Shown here in pieces: positions 22,501 through 32,243 of a stretch of DNA of 64,000 nt (its first letter is position 1; each line of letters starts with the position of its first letter). Made by a program: the position numbers and the translations under genes. Source of the DNA: Spongilla lacustris (taxonomy: Eukaryota; Porifera; Demospongiae; Spongillida; Spongillidae); NCBI GenBank assembly GCA_949361645.1, contig OX442415.1, forward strand, positions 29,663,128 to 29,727,127, given 5' to 3'. The notes under the pieces were generated by a model that was not told the DNA's origin, searched no databases, and worked only from the letters and a program-made list of their open reading frames with translations.

Positions 22501-23128
22501 ACAGATATCACCAGTACATCTCCACTACACATATCACCAATACATCTCCACTACACATATCATCAGTACATCTCCACTACACATATCACCAATACATCTC
22601 CACTACACATATCACCAATACATCTCCACTACGCATATCATCAGTACATCCCCACTACACATATCACCAATACATCTCCACTGCACACATCTCCACTACA
22701 CATATCATCAGTACATCCCCACTATACACATCATCCAAATGCAAAAATACTTCAGCCTCGATTTGTGTTGTAGTGGAGATGTGAGATGTATACTGGTGGA
22801 TATGTACTGGTGATATTATGTGTAGTGGGGATGTACTGGTGATATGTGAAGTGGATATGTACTGGTGATATTATGTGTAGTGGGGATGTACTGGTTAAGT
22901 GTTATAGGGTTAGTGCATGCATGTGCTGTTTCTGTTTCTGTTTTATTAAAACTGCTGTTAATTTATATATTCCTTTGGATCCTACTGTAATAAACTAAAA
23001 CACATGATGAGAAGCCTGATGCCACTCACCCCATCCTGATGGTTGACCTGGGCACCCCTCTTCAACAGCAGCTTCACACACTCAACATGCCCCCCACGTG
23101 ATGCCCTCATCAGTGAAGTCTGTCCATC
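19596..23128 (-). CDS. Ankyrin-repeat gene (six exons seen, 5' end not found)
   Basis: Six minus-strand exons, in order 23128-23030, 22437-22339, 21534-21436, 21226-21128, 20944-20846 and 19709-19596. The first five are each exactly 99 bp, phase 0, with AG acceptors and GT donors. Each encodes one ankyrin repeat of the form xGQTxLMxASxGGHVxCVxLLLxRGAQVNHQDx. The last begins DYILHFAANGGHTTCVELLL and reaches a TGA after 38 codons. Ankyrin repeats are protein-binding scaffolds. The exons closely resemble exons 2-6 of the plus-strand ankyrin-Roc-COR-Death gene at 50-57.8 kb, so the two are paralogues; no Roc, COR or Death segment was found here. The start exon is missing, and a Ty3/gypsy element lies immediately upstream (23210), perhaps in an intron. 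The terminal exon is less certain than the other five. Confidence 0.75.
19934..20420 (+). repeat. 12-bp tandem array, about 40 nearly perfect units
   Basis: The unit TCTTATGCCCAG repeats about 40 times over 487 bp with only the final unit changed (TCATATGCCCAG). Twelve is a multiple of three and the unit lacks stops in five of six frames, so long frames (MPSL, YAQS and VLCP on plus; GHKT and LGIR on minus) arise trivially. It lies in the last intron of the minus-strand ankyrin gene. The high identity implies very recent expansion or active homogenisation. Confidence 0.97.
21640..22060. other. Very AT-rich intronic stretch
   Basis: An intron of the ankyrin gene rich in ATTAATTAA words. No other feature. 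Confidence 0.5.
22486..22890. repeat. 26-bp minisatellite in two opposing orientations
   Basis: 22486-22735 has about ten units with CATCTCCACTACACATATCA. 22765-22890 contains the reverse complement pattern (TAGTGGGGATGTACTGGTGAT), so the two blocks can form a hairpin. Intronic to the ankyrin gene. The long plus frames here are repeat translations. Confidence 0.85.
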
Positions 23129-23169
23129 CTGTAGAGATTTATACATGTTCCATCTTAATATGTACAATT

Positions 23170-23200
23170 GATATACATATATATATATATATATATGGGG
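23170..23200. repeat. TA dinucleotide tract
   Basis: ATATATATAT run immediately outside the foldback element that hosts the gypsy insertion. Confidence 0.9.
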
Positions 23201-23209
23201 AAAAGTTTA

Positions 23210-23461
23210 TGTCGTGTTCCTCAGTTGGACGCGGAATGTATGAGATCGGTAGCAAAACAAACAGGAAATGATAGCACTCAAGAATACAGGATCCAGTACA
23301 GAGAAACAGTGCAGGTTATATACTTGCCTAACACAATAACACAATACACAAAGGTGCGGGTGTCATTGTGCGCAAAGGTGCATGCATGTAACAAAGAGCG
23401 GCGCTCCTCTAGTCAGAGGGGTGCGCATTAGTGTCCTCCCAATTAGCACATCATCATAACA
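23210..23461 (-). repeat. 3' LTR of the gypsy element (252 bp)
   Basis: Bounded by TG and CA (TGTCGTGTTC on the plus strand through CATCATAACA). Compared with the other LTR it reads CCTCAGTTGG where that one has CCTCAACGTTGG; the rest looks identical. Confidence 0.93.
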
Positions 23462-23503
23462 TCTCCCTGCCAGCCTTGAAGTACCGTGAGAAGGCGAAAA
23501 CTC

Positions 23504-26500
23504 TCATTGTCCATGTGGTTTCCTTCTGGATGAGCGACGTGGGTTGTCTGGACCATATTGGTCACCTGTTGGCCAACGAGGGTTTTGACGCTTTGACTGC
23601 CCAGGCTCCTGTGATGGACCAGAGGTTTCCATTGTCGTGCAGGGTGCTGCTACCTCAGAATTCAAGGCAATGACAGGAGTAGTTTCAGCTGTTTCTTGCA
23701 CAAGAGGATCTCCCTTCAGTATGCCGGCCGGAGCTGGCACTTCTCCTGGGTCTGCATCTTGATCCACACCATAACGTGGTCGCAGCTGCTCAATGTGGCG
23801 TCTCCAGGTTCCACCACGAGGAAACACTCTCACATTCACACTGCGAGAACCAAACACCTTGGTAACCACTGCTGGAACCCATCTAGGATCTCTTTCACGT
23901 CTGGGGCCACAGTATAGAGCATAGCAGGGAGTGCCCACAGTGTAGATGGGAGCCACTAGCTGAGGAGGCTCCTTGGCTTGGGACTGTGCTGCTGCCTTGG
24001 CCTGTCGACCTTGAGCCATGTGTGCTGGAGATGGAAGTAGAGCATCAATCTGGGTTCGGATCTGGCGGCCATTTAGAAGTTCACTTGGCGAGTACCCTTC
24101 AGCCAATGGTGTCCGTCGGTATTGCATTAGGAACTCTTGCAGTGCCGCCCGAGGTGGTAGAGAGGATTTTGAGAGAGACTGTTTGAAAGTCTGCACCAAA
24201 CGCTCTGCTGCTCCATTTGTGGCTGGATGATATGGGGCACCCGTCAAGTGAATAATGCCCCTCTCCCTACACCACGCCTGAAACTCCTCAGATGAGAATG
24301 ATGATGCATTATCTGAGACAATGGTGTGTGGGTATCCAAAATGGGCAAAGTCTTGCTCTAGCAGCTCAGTTGTTGACTTAGAGGATGTAGATGTCGTTGG
24401 ATGGATGCAAGGATATTTTGAGTAGGCATCTATGAGAACTAGCCAGTTGGTGCCCAGGAAGTTAATTGCATGATCTATATGTACTCGGCTCCAGGGTTTC
24501 TCTGGGAGCATCCATGGATGGTTGGCCGATTTGGGTGGGTTTGATTGGTGCTCTGCACATGTAGTGCACTTGTGGCAGAGATCTACAATGTCAGCATCAA
24601 TGTGAGGCCAGTAGACAGCAGTACGGGCAAGTTGCTTCATCCTTTGCATGCCGAAATGTCCCAGATGTAGAAGCTGTAGAACTTGAGGTCGAAGATTTGA
24701 GGGAATAACCACTCTAGAACCATACAGGAGGCATCCATGAGCTGTGGAAAGAGAAACTGCCAGCTTCTGAAATATCTCCAAGGTAGTGTCTTCTTCTAAT
24801 CCCCCTTTCTGAGGCCAGCCTTCTCTGGTGTATCGCATGACATTGGAGATGGTGGGATCTTTGTTAGATTCTTTAGCCAGCACACCAGGTTCCAAGGGAT
24901 TCAACTGCAAACTGATGGTATTGATTATACAAACTGTGTCCACATCTGCTTCCTCTTCCCCATCATCAAATGTTGTATCTGGACCAGCAGGAAGGCGACT
25001 TAAGGCATCAGCATTTCCATGATCAGATGTTTTCCGATACTCAATAGAGTACTCGTACTGGCTGAGCATCAGGGCCCAACGAGCCAGTCTGTTTGCTGCC
25101 AGGGCTGGGGTTGCTTTTGTTGGTCCAAACAGGGCAAGAAGAGGTTTGTGATCAGTGACTAAAATAAAACAGCGTCCATACAGAAACTGATGGAACTTAT
25201 TCAGTGCAAAGATGATGGCTAGTGCTTCCTTTTGTATTTGGCTGTACCCCCGCTGGGTAGTTGTGAGTGTCTTAGAGGCATTTGCAATGGGGCGCTCACT
25301 ACCATCATTGTACCGATGAAACAGGACAGCTCCCACCCCGACATCTGAGGCATCACAGGAGATTCCAATGGGAAGAGATGGATCAAAATGTGCCAATACA
25401 GTGTCTGCACCAAGAAGGTCCTTTAGCTTCAGAAAAGCGTCTGCTTGTTCTTTACCCCAACTCCATGGAACACCCGTCTTAGTGAGGCGATGAAGTGGCT
25501 CTGTGATGGTGGCCAAGTTTGGCAGAAACTTGTTGTAGAACTGTATAGAACCCAAGAATGATCGAAGACTAGCTACATTTTCAGGTGGTGGCATCGCTTT
25601 GACTGCATCCACCTTTTGTCCTTTTGCTACCCCTTTCTGTGAGAGGGTGTGTCCCAGGTACTCAATGGAAGGTTGGGCGAAGGAACACTTCTCCAAACGG
25701 CAACGGAGACCCTTTTCTTCCAGACGTCTTAGGAGAGCATGAAGGTTCTGGAGATGTTCGGCTGCCGTTGCCCCACTGACCAGGATATCATCCATGTAAA
25801 CTGCCACTCCTTGGAGGTCTTTGGTCAATTTATCCATGATTTCCTGGAAGTAGCCTGGTGCTGAGCTGATGCCAAAAGGAAGTCTCTTTTGGAGAAGAAC
25901 CCCTCGATGAGTACTAAGAGCCAACCGTTTCTGACTCTCAGGTGCAAGTTGAATCTGGTTGTAAGCATCTGCGAGGTCAATCTTTGTAAACCCATGACCG
26001 CCACCCAACCGTTGCATTAGGTCCTCTGGACGTGGCATGGGGTAACGATGTGGTTCTAGCTGAGGGTTTACTGTAACGGAATAGTCCCCACAGACTCTCA
26101 GTTTGGGTGACGCCTGACCAGGAAGGGCTGCTTTGCGGATAGGTACAACTGGAGTGCCATAATCGTTGAACTGGATAGGTTGCCAGACACCCTTAGCCAT
26201 TCCTGCATCGTAGGCTTTGCAGAGGTCGTCTTGGATTGAGAAAGGAACCACACGAGGCTTGCAGAAAACAGGTTTCATACTAGGCTTGAATTTCACCTCC
26301 AGTTGAAAGTCCTTGAGACACCCCAGCTCAGTCTTGAAAAGGTCCGGGAACTCCTGACATAGCTTCTTGCAAGCCTCTTGCAGAGCCAGGTCTGCTTCGG
26401 GTGAATGAATGATTTTAACAGAGAAATTCTGTTGAGCCTCAGAATGCACACCCATCAGAGCTGAGACATTGATGCCTAGCTTGACAATGGCGTCACGTCC

Positions 26501-27763
26501 CAGGAGATTAAGCTTTGGGATTTTGGCTACTGTGAAGTTCAGGGGTATGCTGGAACTTCCATCTTCCTGAAGTGCCACAGATGCAGTAAATACTCCCAAT
26601 GTTGGGAGGGGCTGACCATTTGCAACTTCATAGCAGCTTGTTGCTCGGGTTAGTGCTGGTCTTCCCAGCTTCTTCCATGTGGCTTCTGCACAGAAGTTGT
26701 CCCCAGCACCTGTATCAACCTCAAAAGTGAACGTCTCCCTGTTCACTTTGATTACCTGCTTCAGTTGAGGGACAGCTTTGGCTTCTTTCACTGTCTGGAT
26801 CCGCTGCTTAATAGCATTCACTGACTGCTGTTCGCTCTTCTTCTTTTTAAGGCAAACCACCTCGAGATGCCCCGTCTTGTCGCAGAAGTAGCAGACTGCA
26901 TCTATGAATGGACACTCAGCCGCTTTGTGATCATTCTTCCCACAGCGGGGGCAGGTACCATAGGTGAAATCTGGTCCACCTTTTCGTCCCCGATTCTGTC
27001 TTCCTGGAGGCCGGATTTGGTTCACTGGGCTGGGATTTGGCTTAGATCCATAAACCGTCTCTTTAGCCACTTTGGCAGCTTCTTCAGTTTCCACAGCGAT
27101 GGCTATGGCTTTGGCGAAGGTGAGCTCCCCGTCGTTCACTCTGAAAAGAGCCTTGAGGATCGCCTCGTTGCCCACAGAGCACATGAAACGGGTGCGGAGG
27201 GCCTCGTCTAATGGATCTTTGATGCGTGGGAAATCGCAGGTGACTGCATCTTGACGGATGCGTGCCGCCAGCTCCTGGATCGTCTCACCGGGCTTACGAC
27301 GCATTTCACTCCAAAATTTAAAACGTTCCCTGACGACGTAACGGGTGGGGTCGAACTGCTCCTTCATGAACGCTTCTATCTGTTCCAGACTCAGGTCGTT
27401 GACGCTGGCGGGTGGTGACTGTTGAGAAGCTAGGTTGCTGAGAAGTTTGTAGGTGACTCGCGACTGGTTCGTCAGGAATACCTGAGCTCTCTTCTCTTGC
27501 GGGACCGAATTTGCACCCAAAAAGGTCAGGAAACGCGCCCAGTAGTCTGTCCAGAGTTCCGCTGTTGAGTCGAAAGGCACGAAACTGGGAATCGCTGCTG
27601 CGGGAAACTCGAGATCGCGGGGGGGCCTATCGGCTTCGCGGGTGAGCACCGCAATGAGGGCTTCCGTCTGTTTCCGCTGTGCTTCGGCCAGAGCTTCAGT
27701 CTGTTTTTTCTGTGCCTCCAACTGCTGTTGCAGCAGCGCGATCAACTGCGCTGTTTCCGACAT
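23504..27763 (-). CDS. Gag-Pol polyprotein of a Ty3/gypsy element
   Basis: One 1,419-residue frame. In order: a Gln-rich predicted coiled coil (about 1-45), a gag-like region (70-230), two CCHC zinc knuckles (C-x2-C-x4-H-x4-C at 271-284 and 291-304), a retropepsin with DTG at 350-352, reverse transcriptase with the YMDD box at 656-659, RNase H, an integrase HHCC zinc module containing YWPH and CxxC, and a DDE core with HIDHAINF, IVSDNASSF and an E in NGAAERLVQTF. The order protease, RT, RNase H, integrase is diagnostic of Ty3/gypsy (Metaviridae). Gag and Pol are fused with no frameshift. All catalytic motifs seen are intact, so the element may be mobile. There is no envelope frame. The start at 27763 follows the primer-binding site by 23 bases. 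Confidence 0.95.
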   Translation of the reverse strand: MSETAQLIALLQQQLEAQKKQTEALAEAQRKQTEALIAVLTREADRPPRDLEFPAAAIPSFVPFDSTAELWTDYWARFLTFLGANSVPQEKRAQVFLTNQSRVTYKLLSNLASQQSPPASVNDLSLEQIEAFMKEQFDPTRYVVRERFKFWSEMRRKPGETIQELAARIRQDAVTCDFPRIKDPLDEALRTRFMCSVGNEAILKALFRVNDGELTFAKAIAIAVETEEAAKVAKETVYGSKPNPSPVNQIRPPGRQNRGRKGGPDFTYGTCPRCGKNDHKAAECPFIDAVCYFCDKTGHLEVVCLKKKKSEQQSVNAIKQRIQTVKEAKAVPQLKQVIKVNRETFTFEVDTGAGDNFCAEATWKKLGRPALTRATSCYEVANGQPLPTLGVFTASVALQEDGSSSIPLNFTVAKIPKLNLLGRDAIVKLGINVSALMGVHSEAQQNFSVKIIHSPEADLALQEACKKLCQEFPDLFKTELGCLKDFQLEVKFKPSMKPVFCKPRVVPFSIQDDLCKAYDAGMAKGVWQPIQFNDYGTPVVPIRKAALPGQASPKLRVCGDYSVTVNPQLEPHRYPMPRPEDLMQRLGGGHGFTKIDLADAYNQIQLAPESQKRLALSTHRGVLLQKRLPFGISSAPGYFQEIMDKLTKDLQGVAVYMDDILVSGATAAEHLQNLHALLRRLEEKGLRCRLEKCSFAQPSIEYLGHTLSQKGVAKGQKVDAVKAMPPPENVASLRSFLGSIQFYNKFLPNLATITEPLHRLTKTGVPWSWGKEQADAFLKLKDLLGADTVLAHFDPSLPIGISCDASDVGVGAVLFHRYNDGSERPIANASKTLTTTQRGYSQIQKEALAIIFALNKFHQFLYGRCFILVTDHKPLLALFGPTKATPALAANRLARWALMLSQYEYSIEYRKTSDHGNADALSRLPAGPDTTFDDGEEEADVDTVCIINTISLQLNPLEPGVLAKESNKDPTISNVMRYTREGWPQKGGLEEDTTLEIFQKLAVSLSTAHGCLLYGSRVVIPSNLRPQVLQLLHLGHFGMQRMKQLARTAVYWPHIDADIVDLCHKCTTCAEHQSNPPKSANHPWMLPEKPWSRVHIDHAINFLGTNWLVLIDAYSKYPCIHPTTSTSSKSTTELLEQDFAHFGYPHTIVSDNASSFSSEEFQAWCRERGIIHLTGAPYHPATNGAAERLVQTFKQSLSKSSLPPRAALQEFLMQYRRTPLAEGYSPSELLNGRQIRTQIDALLPSPAHMAQGRQAKAAAQSQAKEPPQLVAPIYTVGTPCYALYCGPRRERDPRWVPAVVTKVFGSRSVNVRVFPRGGTWRRHIEQLRPRYGVDQDADPGEVPAPAGILKGDPLVQETAETTPVIALNSEVAAPCTTMETSGPSQEPGQSKRQNPRWPTGDQYGPDNPRRSSRRKPHGQ

Positions 27764-27786
27764 TCTGTATATTTTACTCCGATCTG

Positions 27787-27804
27787 ATCCTGCCGACTAC
27801 GCCA
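27787..27804 (-). promoter_or_regulatory. Primer-binding site, tRNA-Ser type
   Basis: On the minus strand TGGCGTAGTCGGCAGGAT is complementary to the 3' end (including CCA) of a eukaryotic tRNA-Ser whose acceptor arm begins GTAGTCG; I base this on recalled tRNA-Ser sequence. It sits 8 bases from the LTR end (27805-27812), farther than the usual 0-5. Confidence 0.75.
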
Positions 27805-27812
27805 CTTTGTCC

Positions 27813-28066
27813 TGTCGTGTTCCTCAACGTTGGACGCGGAATGTATGAGATCGGTAGCAAAACAAACAGGAAATGATAGCACTCAAGAATACAGGATCCA
27901 GTACAGAGAAACAGTGCAGGTTATATACTTGCCTAACACAATAACACAATACACAAAGGTGCGGGTGTCATTGTGCGCAAAGGTGCATGCATGTAACAAA
28001 GAGCGGCGCTCCTCTAGTCAGAGGGGTGCGCATTAGTGTCCTCCCAATTAGCACATCATCATAACA
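27813..28066 (-). repeat. 5' LTR of the gypsy element (254 bp)
   Basis: Carries the promoter and transcription start for the element on the minus strand by position. It is the near-identical partner of 23210-23461, and the TG...CA boundaries are clear. Confidence 0.93.
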
Positions 28067-28881
28067 GTTTACGAGAAAAGTTTATGAGAAAAGGGACCTA
28101 GCGCATCAGTGTTATTAAAAAATGCTATGCATTATGTTTGAATTGCTATATGTACATGTATAACCTTCGACTGAACAGTTAAATCTATCAACTTCCTATT
28201 TTCAGCACTTCATACTACACCATTTCTCTACGGTAAATTACATTTTGGCAACTTGAACATGCTCCATGTCAGTATGCCACCCCAAGGGGTTCAAACTCGA
28301 CATAACTTTCGGCAGGAATACTCAACTGAATAGCTCCAAATTCGGTCTGTACATAAATAGGTCCCTTAGCTATTGGATTGTTCTATTCGTTAGTTTTTAT
28401 TCATTTGTTACAGAGATACAGTTGAACAAACTACTTGCACGTTTTCCCGCTTGATTCGCACTGACCAATGATATAACCACATTGAGCGGGACGCGATTTG
28501 CCCAAATCATTGGTGGGAATCGAGCGCGAAAACGTCCCAATAGCTAAGAGACCTCTCTGTATACAAACCGAATTCGGAGCGATTTGAGTATTCCTGCCGA
28601 AAGTTACGGCGAGTTTGAACCCCTTGGGGCATCGGACGTCGCGATACTGCCATGAAGCATGTTCAGCACCCTAAAATATACTTCACCGTAGATAAAGGAT
28701 GTAGCCGAAAATAGGACGTTGCCGGATAGCTTTATTAAACCGTTTGAAAGTTATAGCAATTCAAACATAATGCCATTTGTATAACATTTTTTAATAATAT
28801 GCGCTAGGTCCCTTTTCTCATAAACTGTCCCATATATACAGGGATTAACCATACAACAACACACACGTTCACATAAACACA

Positions 28882-29003
28882 TAGTCTCGTACCCAGACCC
28901 ACATTCGCAGCTGCGGATGGATTACATCACCGCTACGCTTTCTCGCGTAGCGGTGATGTAATCCATCTCCGCAGCTGCGAGTGTGGGTCTGGGTACGAGA
29001 CTA
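28882..29003. mobile_element. 122-bp nearly perfect hairpin MITE
   Basis: TAGTCTCGTACCCAGACCCA at the left is the exact complement of the right end, and the arms extend about 55 bp through GATTACATCACCGCTACGC to a short TTTCT centre. The flanking TA on both sides could be a TA target duplication of a Tc1/mariner-type MITE. Mismatches are few (for example GCGGATGG against CCATCTCCGC). Confidence 0.85.
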
Positions 29004-29022
29004 ATGTATATAATTATAATTA

Positions 29023-29375
29023 TATGGGACAGTTCACGAGAAAATTGCGCTTCGCATATATATAAAATGTTATAAAAATGCTTCTCGTTTGAATCGCTAT
29101 ATCTTCCGAACAGTTAAAGCTATCAACGTCCTGTTTTCAACACTTCATACTACACCATTTCCCTATGACAAAATACATTTTGGAGTCTTGCACTTGCTCC
29201 GTGCCAGTATTGCAACATTCGATACCCCACCGGGTTCAAACCCACCATAACTTTAGGTAGGAGTAATCAGTCCGCTTCAAATTCGGTTTGTAGGTACAGA
29301 GGTCTTATGTCATCCGTTACGGAGATACAGCGGCGCAAAGTTGGTACAAGTTTCCCGCTCGAATCGCGCCGTTGT
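29023..29375 (+). mobile_element. Foldback element B (half copy)
   Basis: TATGGGACAGTTCACGAGAAAA, then GAATCGCTATATCTTCCGAACAG, ACTTCATACTACACCATTTC and ACGGAGATACAGC follow the left half of the element at 28067-28840. No mirrored right half is present, so this is a solo half or truncated copy. Confidence 0.75.
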
Positions 29376-29551
29376 ACGTGCGTGAACCGCTTCCATACCA
29401 AATCACATGAATTGTGCAACTACTTCCTGTGGGCTGAGACTTGGATAACTTATAGCCACACCTATACTGCGCTAGCTAGCTGGCCGACTGGGTAAGTATT
29501 TAATCTATCGTCCCTGTCCTGCACAGTTGATATTAATTCCTTATCTTCTGT

Positions 29552-29708
29552 GTAGATAAACGATATGCATGGCGACGTCCACTGAAGACAAGCTCGTAAG
29601 AGTTTCAATCGGCGGACGATTTCGATATTCAAGACACAAAGAAGATGGGGAGATCGAGAACGGTAGTGACGGCGGTTGTACCACTGACGATGGTGCTTGT
29701 AAGGGAGT
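29552..29708 (+). CDS. Possible first coding exon of an unknown gene
   Basis: An ATG at about 29570 opens MATSTEDKLVRVSIGGRF, then YSRHKEDGEIENG, an acidic cysteine-containing stretch, and reaches AAGGGA|gtaagc, a good donor, 46 codons later. Composition differs from the surrounding AT-rich DNA and the frame ends in TAA just beyond the donor, as expected for an intron. No downstream exon could be linked, because the following 1.1 kb is tandem GC-rich sequence. No family is recognised. Confidence 0.4.
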
Positions 29709-30247
29709 AAGCAGCCGTTAAATCACTAAAAGAGCCACCGGCCCCGCCCCCCACATACGGGCCCTCACTATTACAAGTCTACATTGCAAGTCCAGACAGC
29801 AGCCCCGCATAACCAACAGATGCCATGCAGAGCCACCAACCCGCACTACCTATGGAACCACCCGCCCATATCAGACCCTACACAGGAGCTACCAACTAAC
29901 CAATGGGTTCAGCCTCCACAATACAAGTGGAGACACTACTAACCCTCTCACTGCAAATGGAGTTGGCAGCCCTCACAATTTCAGGGCAGCCATGAACTTC
30001 ATGTACATGTACCAAGGGAAGCCACACATACCCCTCCCAACACTACCAGTGGAACTATTATAGCCCACACTGCAAATGGCCTTACATGTACATGTAAGCA
30101 GAACCCCATTGGTCCAGCCCCCCTCCCCACCCCCACTATTGATTGTTCGCTGCAAGTTCAAGGGGCCAATGGAGCCATCCCCACACAGCAAAACCACCAG
30201 TCCCCATCATTACAGTCTCATGAACTTACAATAATACCTCCACACTA

Positions 30248-30830
30248 CATGTAGTGGAGCCACCATCTCTCTTACAGATGGGGTTACCAGACCCTGCACT
30301 ACCAGCTGGGATGCCCACACACGCAGGGGTCAATAGACGGAGATGCCGCCCTCACACTACAAGTAGTACTGTACGTACACCCGCCCCTCTCCAAACACTA
30401 TATACCAGTGGAACCATTAGCCCTCACTGCAAGTGTCCCACACACTGGGACCAGCCACCTGGACCAATGCTGGGGTCAGCTCCCTCACTGCAAGCGGACA
30501 GTGTCATTGGAACCATCAATGCAAGTACCTTGATCCCGCACACTGCAAGTATTGGAGCCACTATCCCTCTTACGGATGGGGTTACCAGACCCTGCACTGC
30601 CAGCAGGGGTGCCCACACACGCAGGGGTCAATAGGTATGATGCCAGTGGAAATGCCAGTGTCACACTACAAGCAATTAAGCAGTCCCCAAATTTCCGGGG
30701 AAGCCATGAACCACATGCTCTGAACGTACACCGGCCCCTTTCCATACACTACCAGTGGAACCTTTAGCCCTCACTGCAAGTGCCCCCCACACTGGGATCA
30801 GCCCCCACGGCCCTCCTGCCCATTACCTGT
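30248..30830 (+). repeat. About 300-350-bp direct duplication
   Basis: GGGGTTACCAGACCCTGCACT, GCCCACACACGCAGGGGTCA and TTAGCCCTCACTGCAAGTG occur twice in the same order (blocks from 30248 and 30550; tails at about 30369 and 30722). The wider region 29720-30830 is built of related CCACCA and CACTGCAAGTG words. The open frames here are products of the repeat. Confidence 0.8.
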
Positions 30831-30951
30831 CCTTCACGGCACATAGAATGTCAACTGACAAAACTAATGCTATTCATAATTTCGTCTATCACTGGTATCT
30901 TTATTATCCTAAACAAACCATGATAAGTCTTGCCAAGACTATATGAATACT

Positions 30952-31026
30952 TGGTAAGACTTGGTAAGACTTGGTACGTCTTGGTAAGACTTGGTATGTC
31001 TTGGTAAGACTTGGTACGTCTTGTCA
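30952..31026 (+). repeat. 10-bp CTTGGTAAGA minisatellite
   Basis: About seven units, alternating CTTGGTAAGA with CTTGGTACGT and CTTGGTATGT. Confidence 0.9.
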
Positions 31027-31213
31027 AACCGTCGCAAGATTTTTTTGTAGGGTCTGTGCTGTGTGTTTGAATCTTTGCGTCAGACAAAGCTACCAACAGT
31101 CTGCCAGTACCTGAAGAGATTTGGTGTTGAACCGTACATCACAAACAATAAGTACCATCTTGTATCACCATATTAAAATCTGTCACATCCCTTCCTCCCT
31201 TCCCCTCTCTCAC

Positions 31214-32243
31214 ACAATCAATCACTCACTCACTCACTCACTCACTCACTCACTCACTCACTCACTCACTCACTCACTCACTCACTCACTCACTCACTCA
31301 CTCACTCACTCACTCACTCACTCACTCACTCACTCACTCACTCACTCACTCACTCACTCACTCACTCACTCACTCACTCACTCACTCACTCACTCACTCA
31401 CTCACTTGCTCACTCACTCACTCACTCACTCACTCACTCACTCGCTCGCTCACTCACTCACCCACCCACCCACCCACCCACCCACTCACTCACTCACCCA
31501 CCCACCAACTCCCTCACTCACTCACCCACCCACCCACCCACTCCCTCACTCACTCACTCACACACCCACCCACCCACTCCCTCACTCACTCACTCACCCA
31601 CCCACTCACCCACTCACTCACTCACCCACTCACTCCCTCACTCACTCACTCACCCACCCACTCACTCCCTCACTCACTCACTCAATCACTCACTCATTCA
31701 CTCGCTCACTCACTCACCCACTCACTCACTCACTCAATCACTCACCCACTCACTCACTCACCCAAATACCCACTCACTCACTCACTCACTCACTCACCCA
31801 CCCACTCACCACTCACCCACCCACCCACCCACTCCCTCACTCACTCACTCACTCACTCACCCACTCACCCACCCACTCCCTCACTCACTCACTCACTCAC
31901 CCACCCACTCACCCACTCACTCACTCACCCACTCACTCACTCCCTCACTCACTCACTCACCCACCCACTCACTCCCTCACTCACTCACCCACTCACTCAC
32001 TCAATCACTCACCCACTCACTCACTCAATCACTCACCCACTCACTCACTCACTCACTCACTCACCCACCTACCCACTCACTCACTCACTCACCCACCCAC
32101 TCACTCACTCACTCACTCACTCACTCACTCACTCACTCACTCACTCACTCACTCACTCACACACACTCACTCACTCACTCACTCACTCACTCACTCACTC
32201 ACTCACTCACTCACTCACTCACTCACTCACTCACTCACTCACT
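31214..32243 (+). repeat. 1.03-kb CACT microsatellite with CCAC patches
   Basis: Tandem CACT tetramers for over 1 kb, with blocks of CCAC, CCCT, CAAT and a few CGCT variants in the middle third and purer CACT at both ends. The plus frame of 419 residues (SLTH/PPTH) is repeat translation and is not a gene. Confidence 0.97.

Larger units (their letters stand above)
23205..28071 (-). mobile_element. Ty3/gypsy LTR retrotransposon, complete
   Basis: Two LTRs (23210-23461 and 27813-28066) flank one gag-pol frame on the minus strand, with direct GTTTA target duplications at 23205-23209 and 28067-28071. The LTRs differ by one 2-bp indel as far as I can see, and the frame is uninterrupted, so insertion is recent. 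The primer-binding site lies just inside the upstream LTR (27787-27804) and a purine-rich tract precedes the downstream LTR (minus strand of 23462-23471). All expected parts of an autonomous element are present. Confidence 0.95.
23190..28840. mobile_element. Foldback element A, host of the gypsy insertion
   Basis: The ends ATATGGGGAAAAGTTTA (left, up to 23209) and TAAACTGTCCCATATAT (right, 28822-28840) are inverted. Removing the gypsy element and one TSD leaves an element of about 0.8 kb. It is an extended imperfect palindrome: GGGACCTAGCGCAT at about 28096 is mirrored by ATGCGCTAGGTCCC at about 28801, and GGGGTTCAAACTCG near 28287 by CGAGTTTGAACCCC near 28611. No transposase. Relatives occur at 29023-29375 and 46440-46915. 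Confidence 0.75.
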
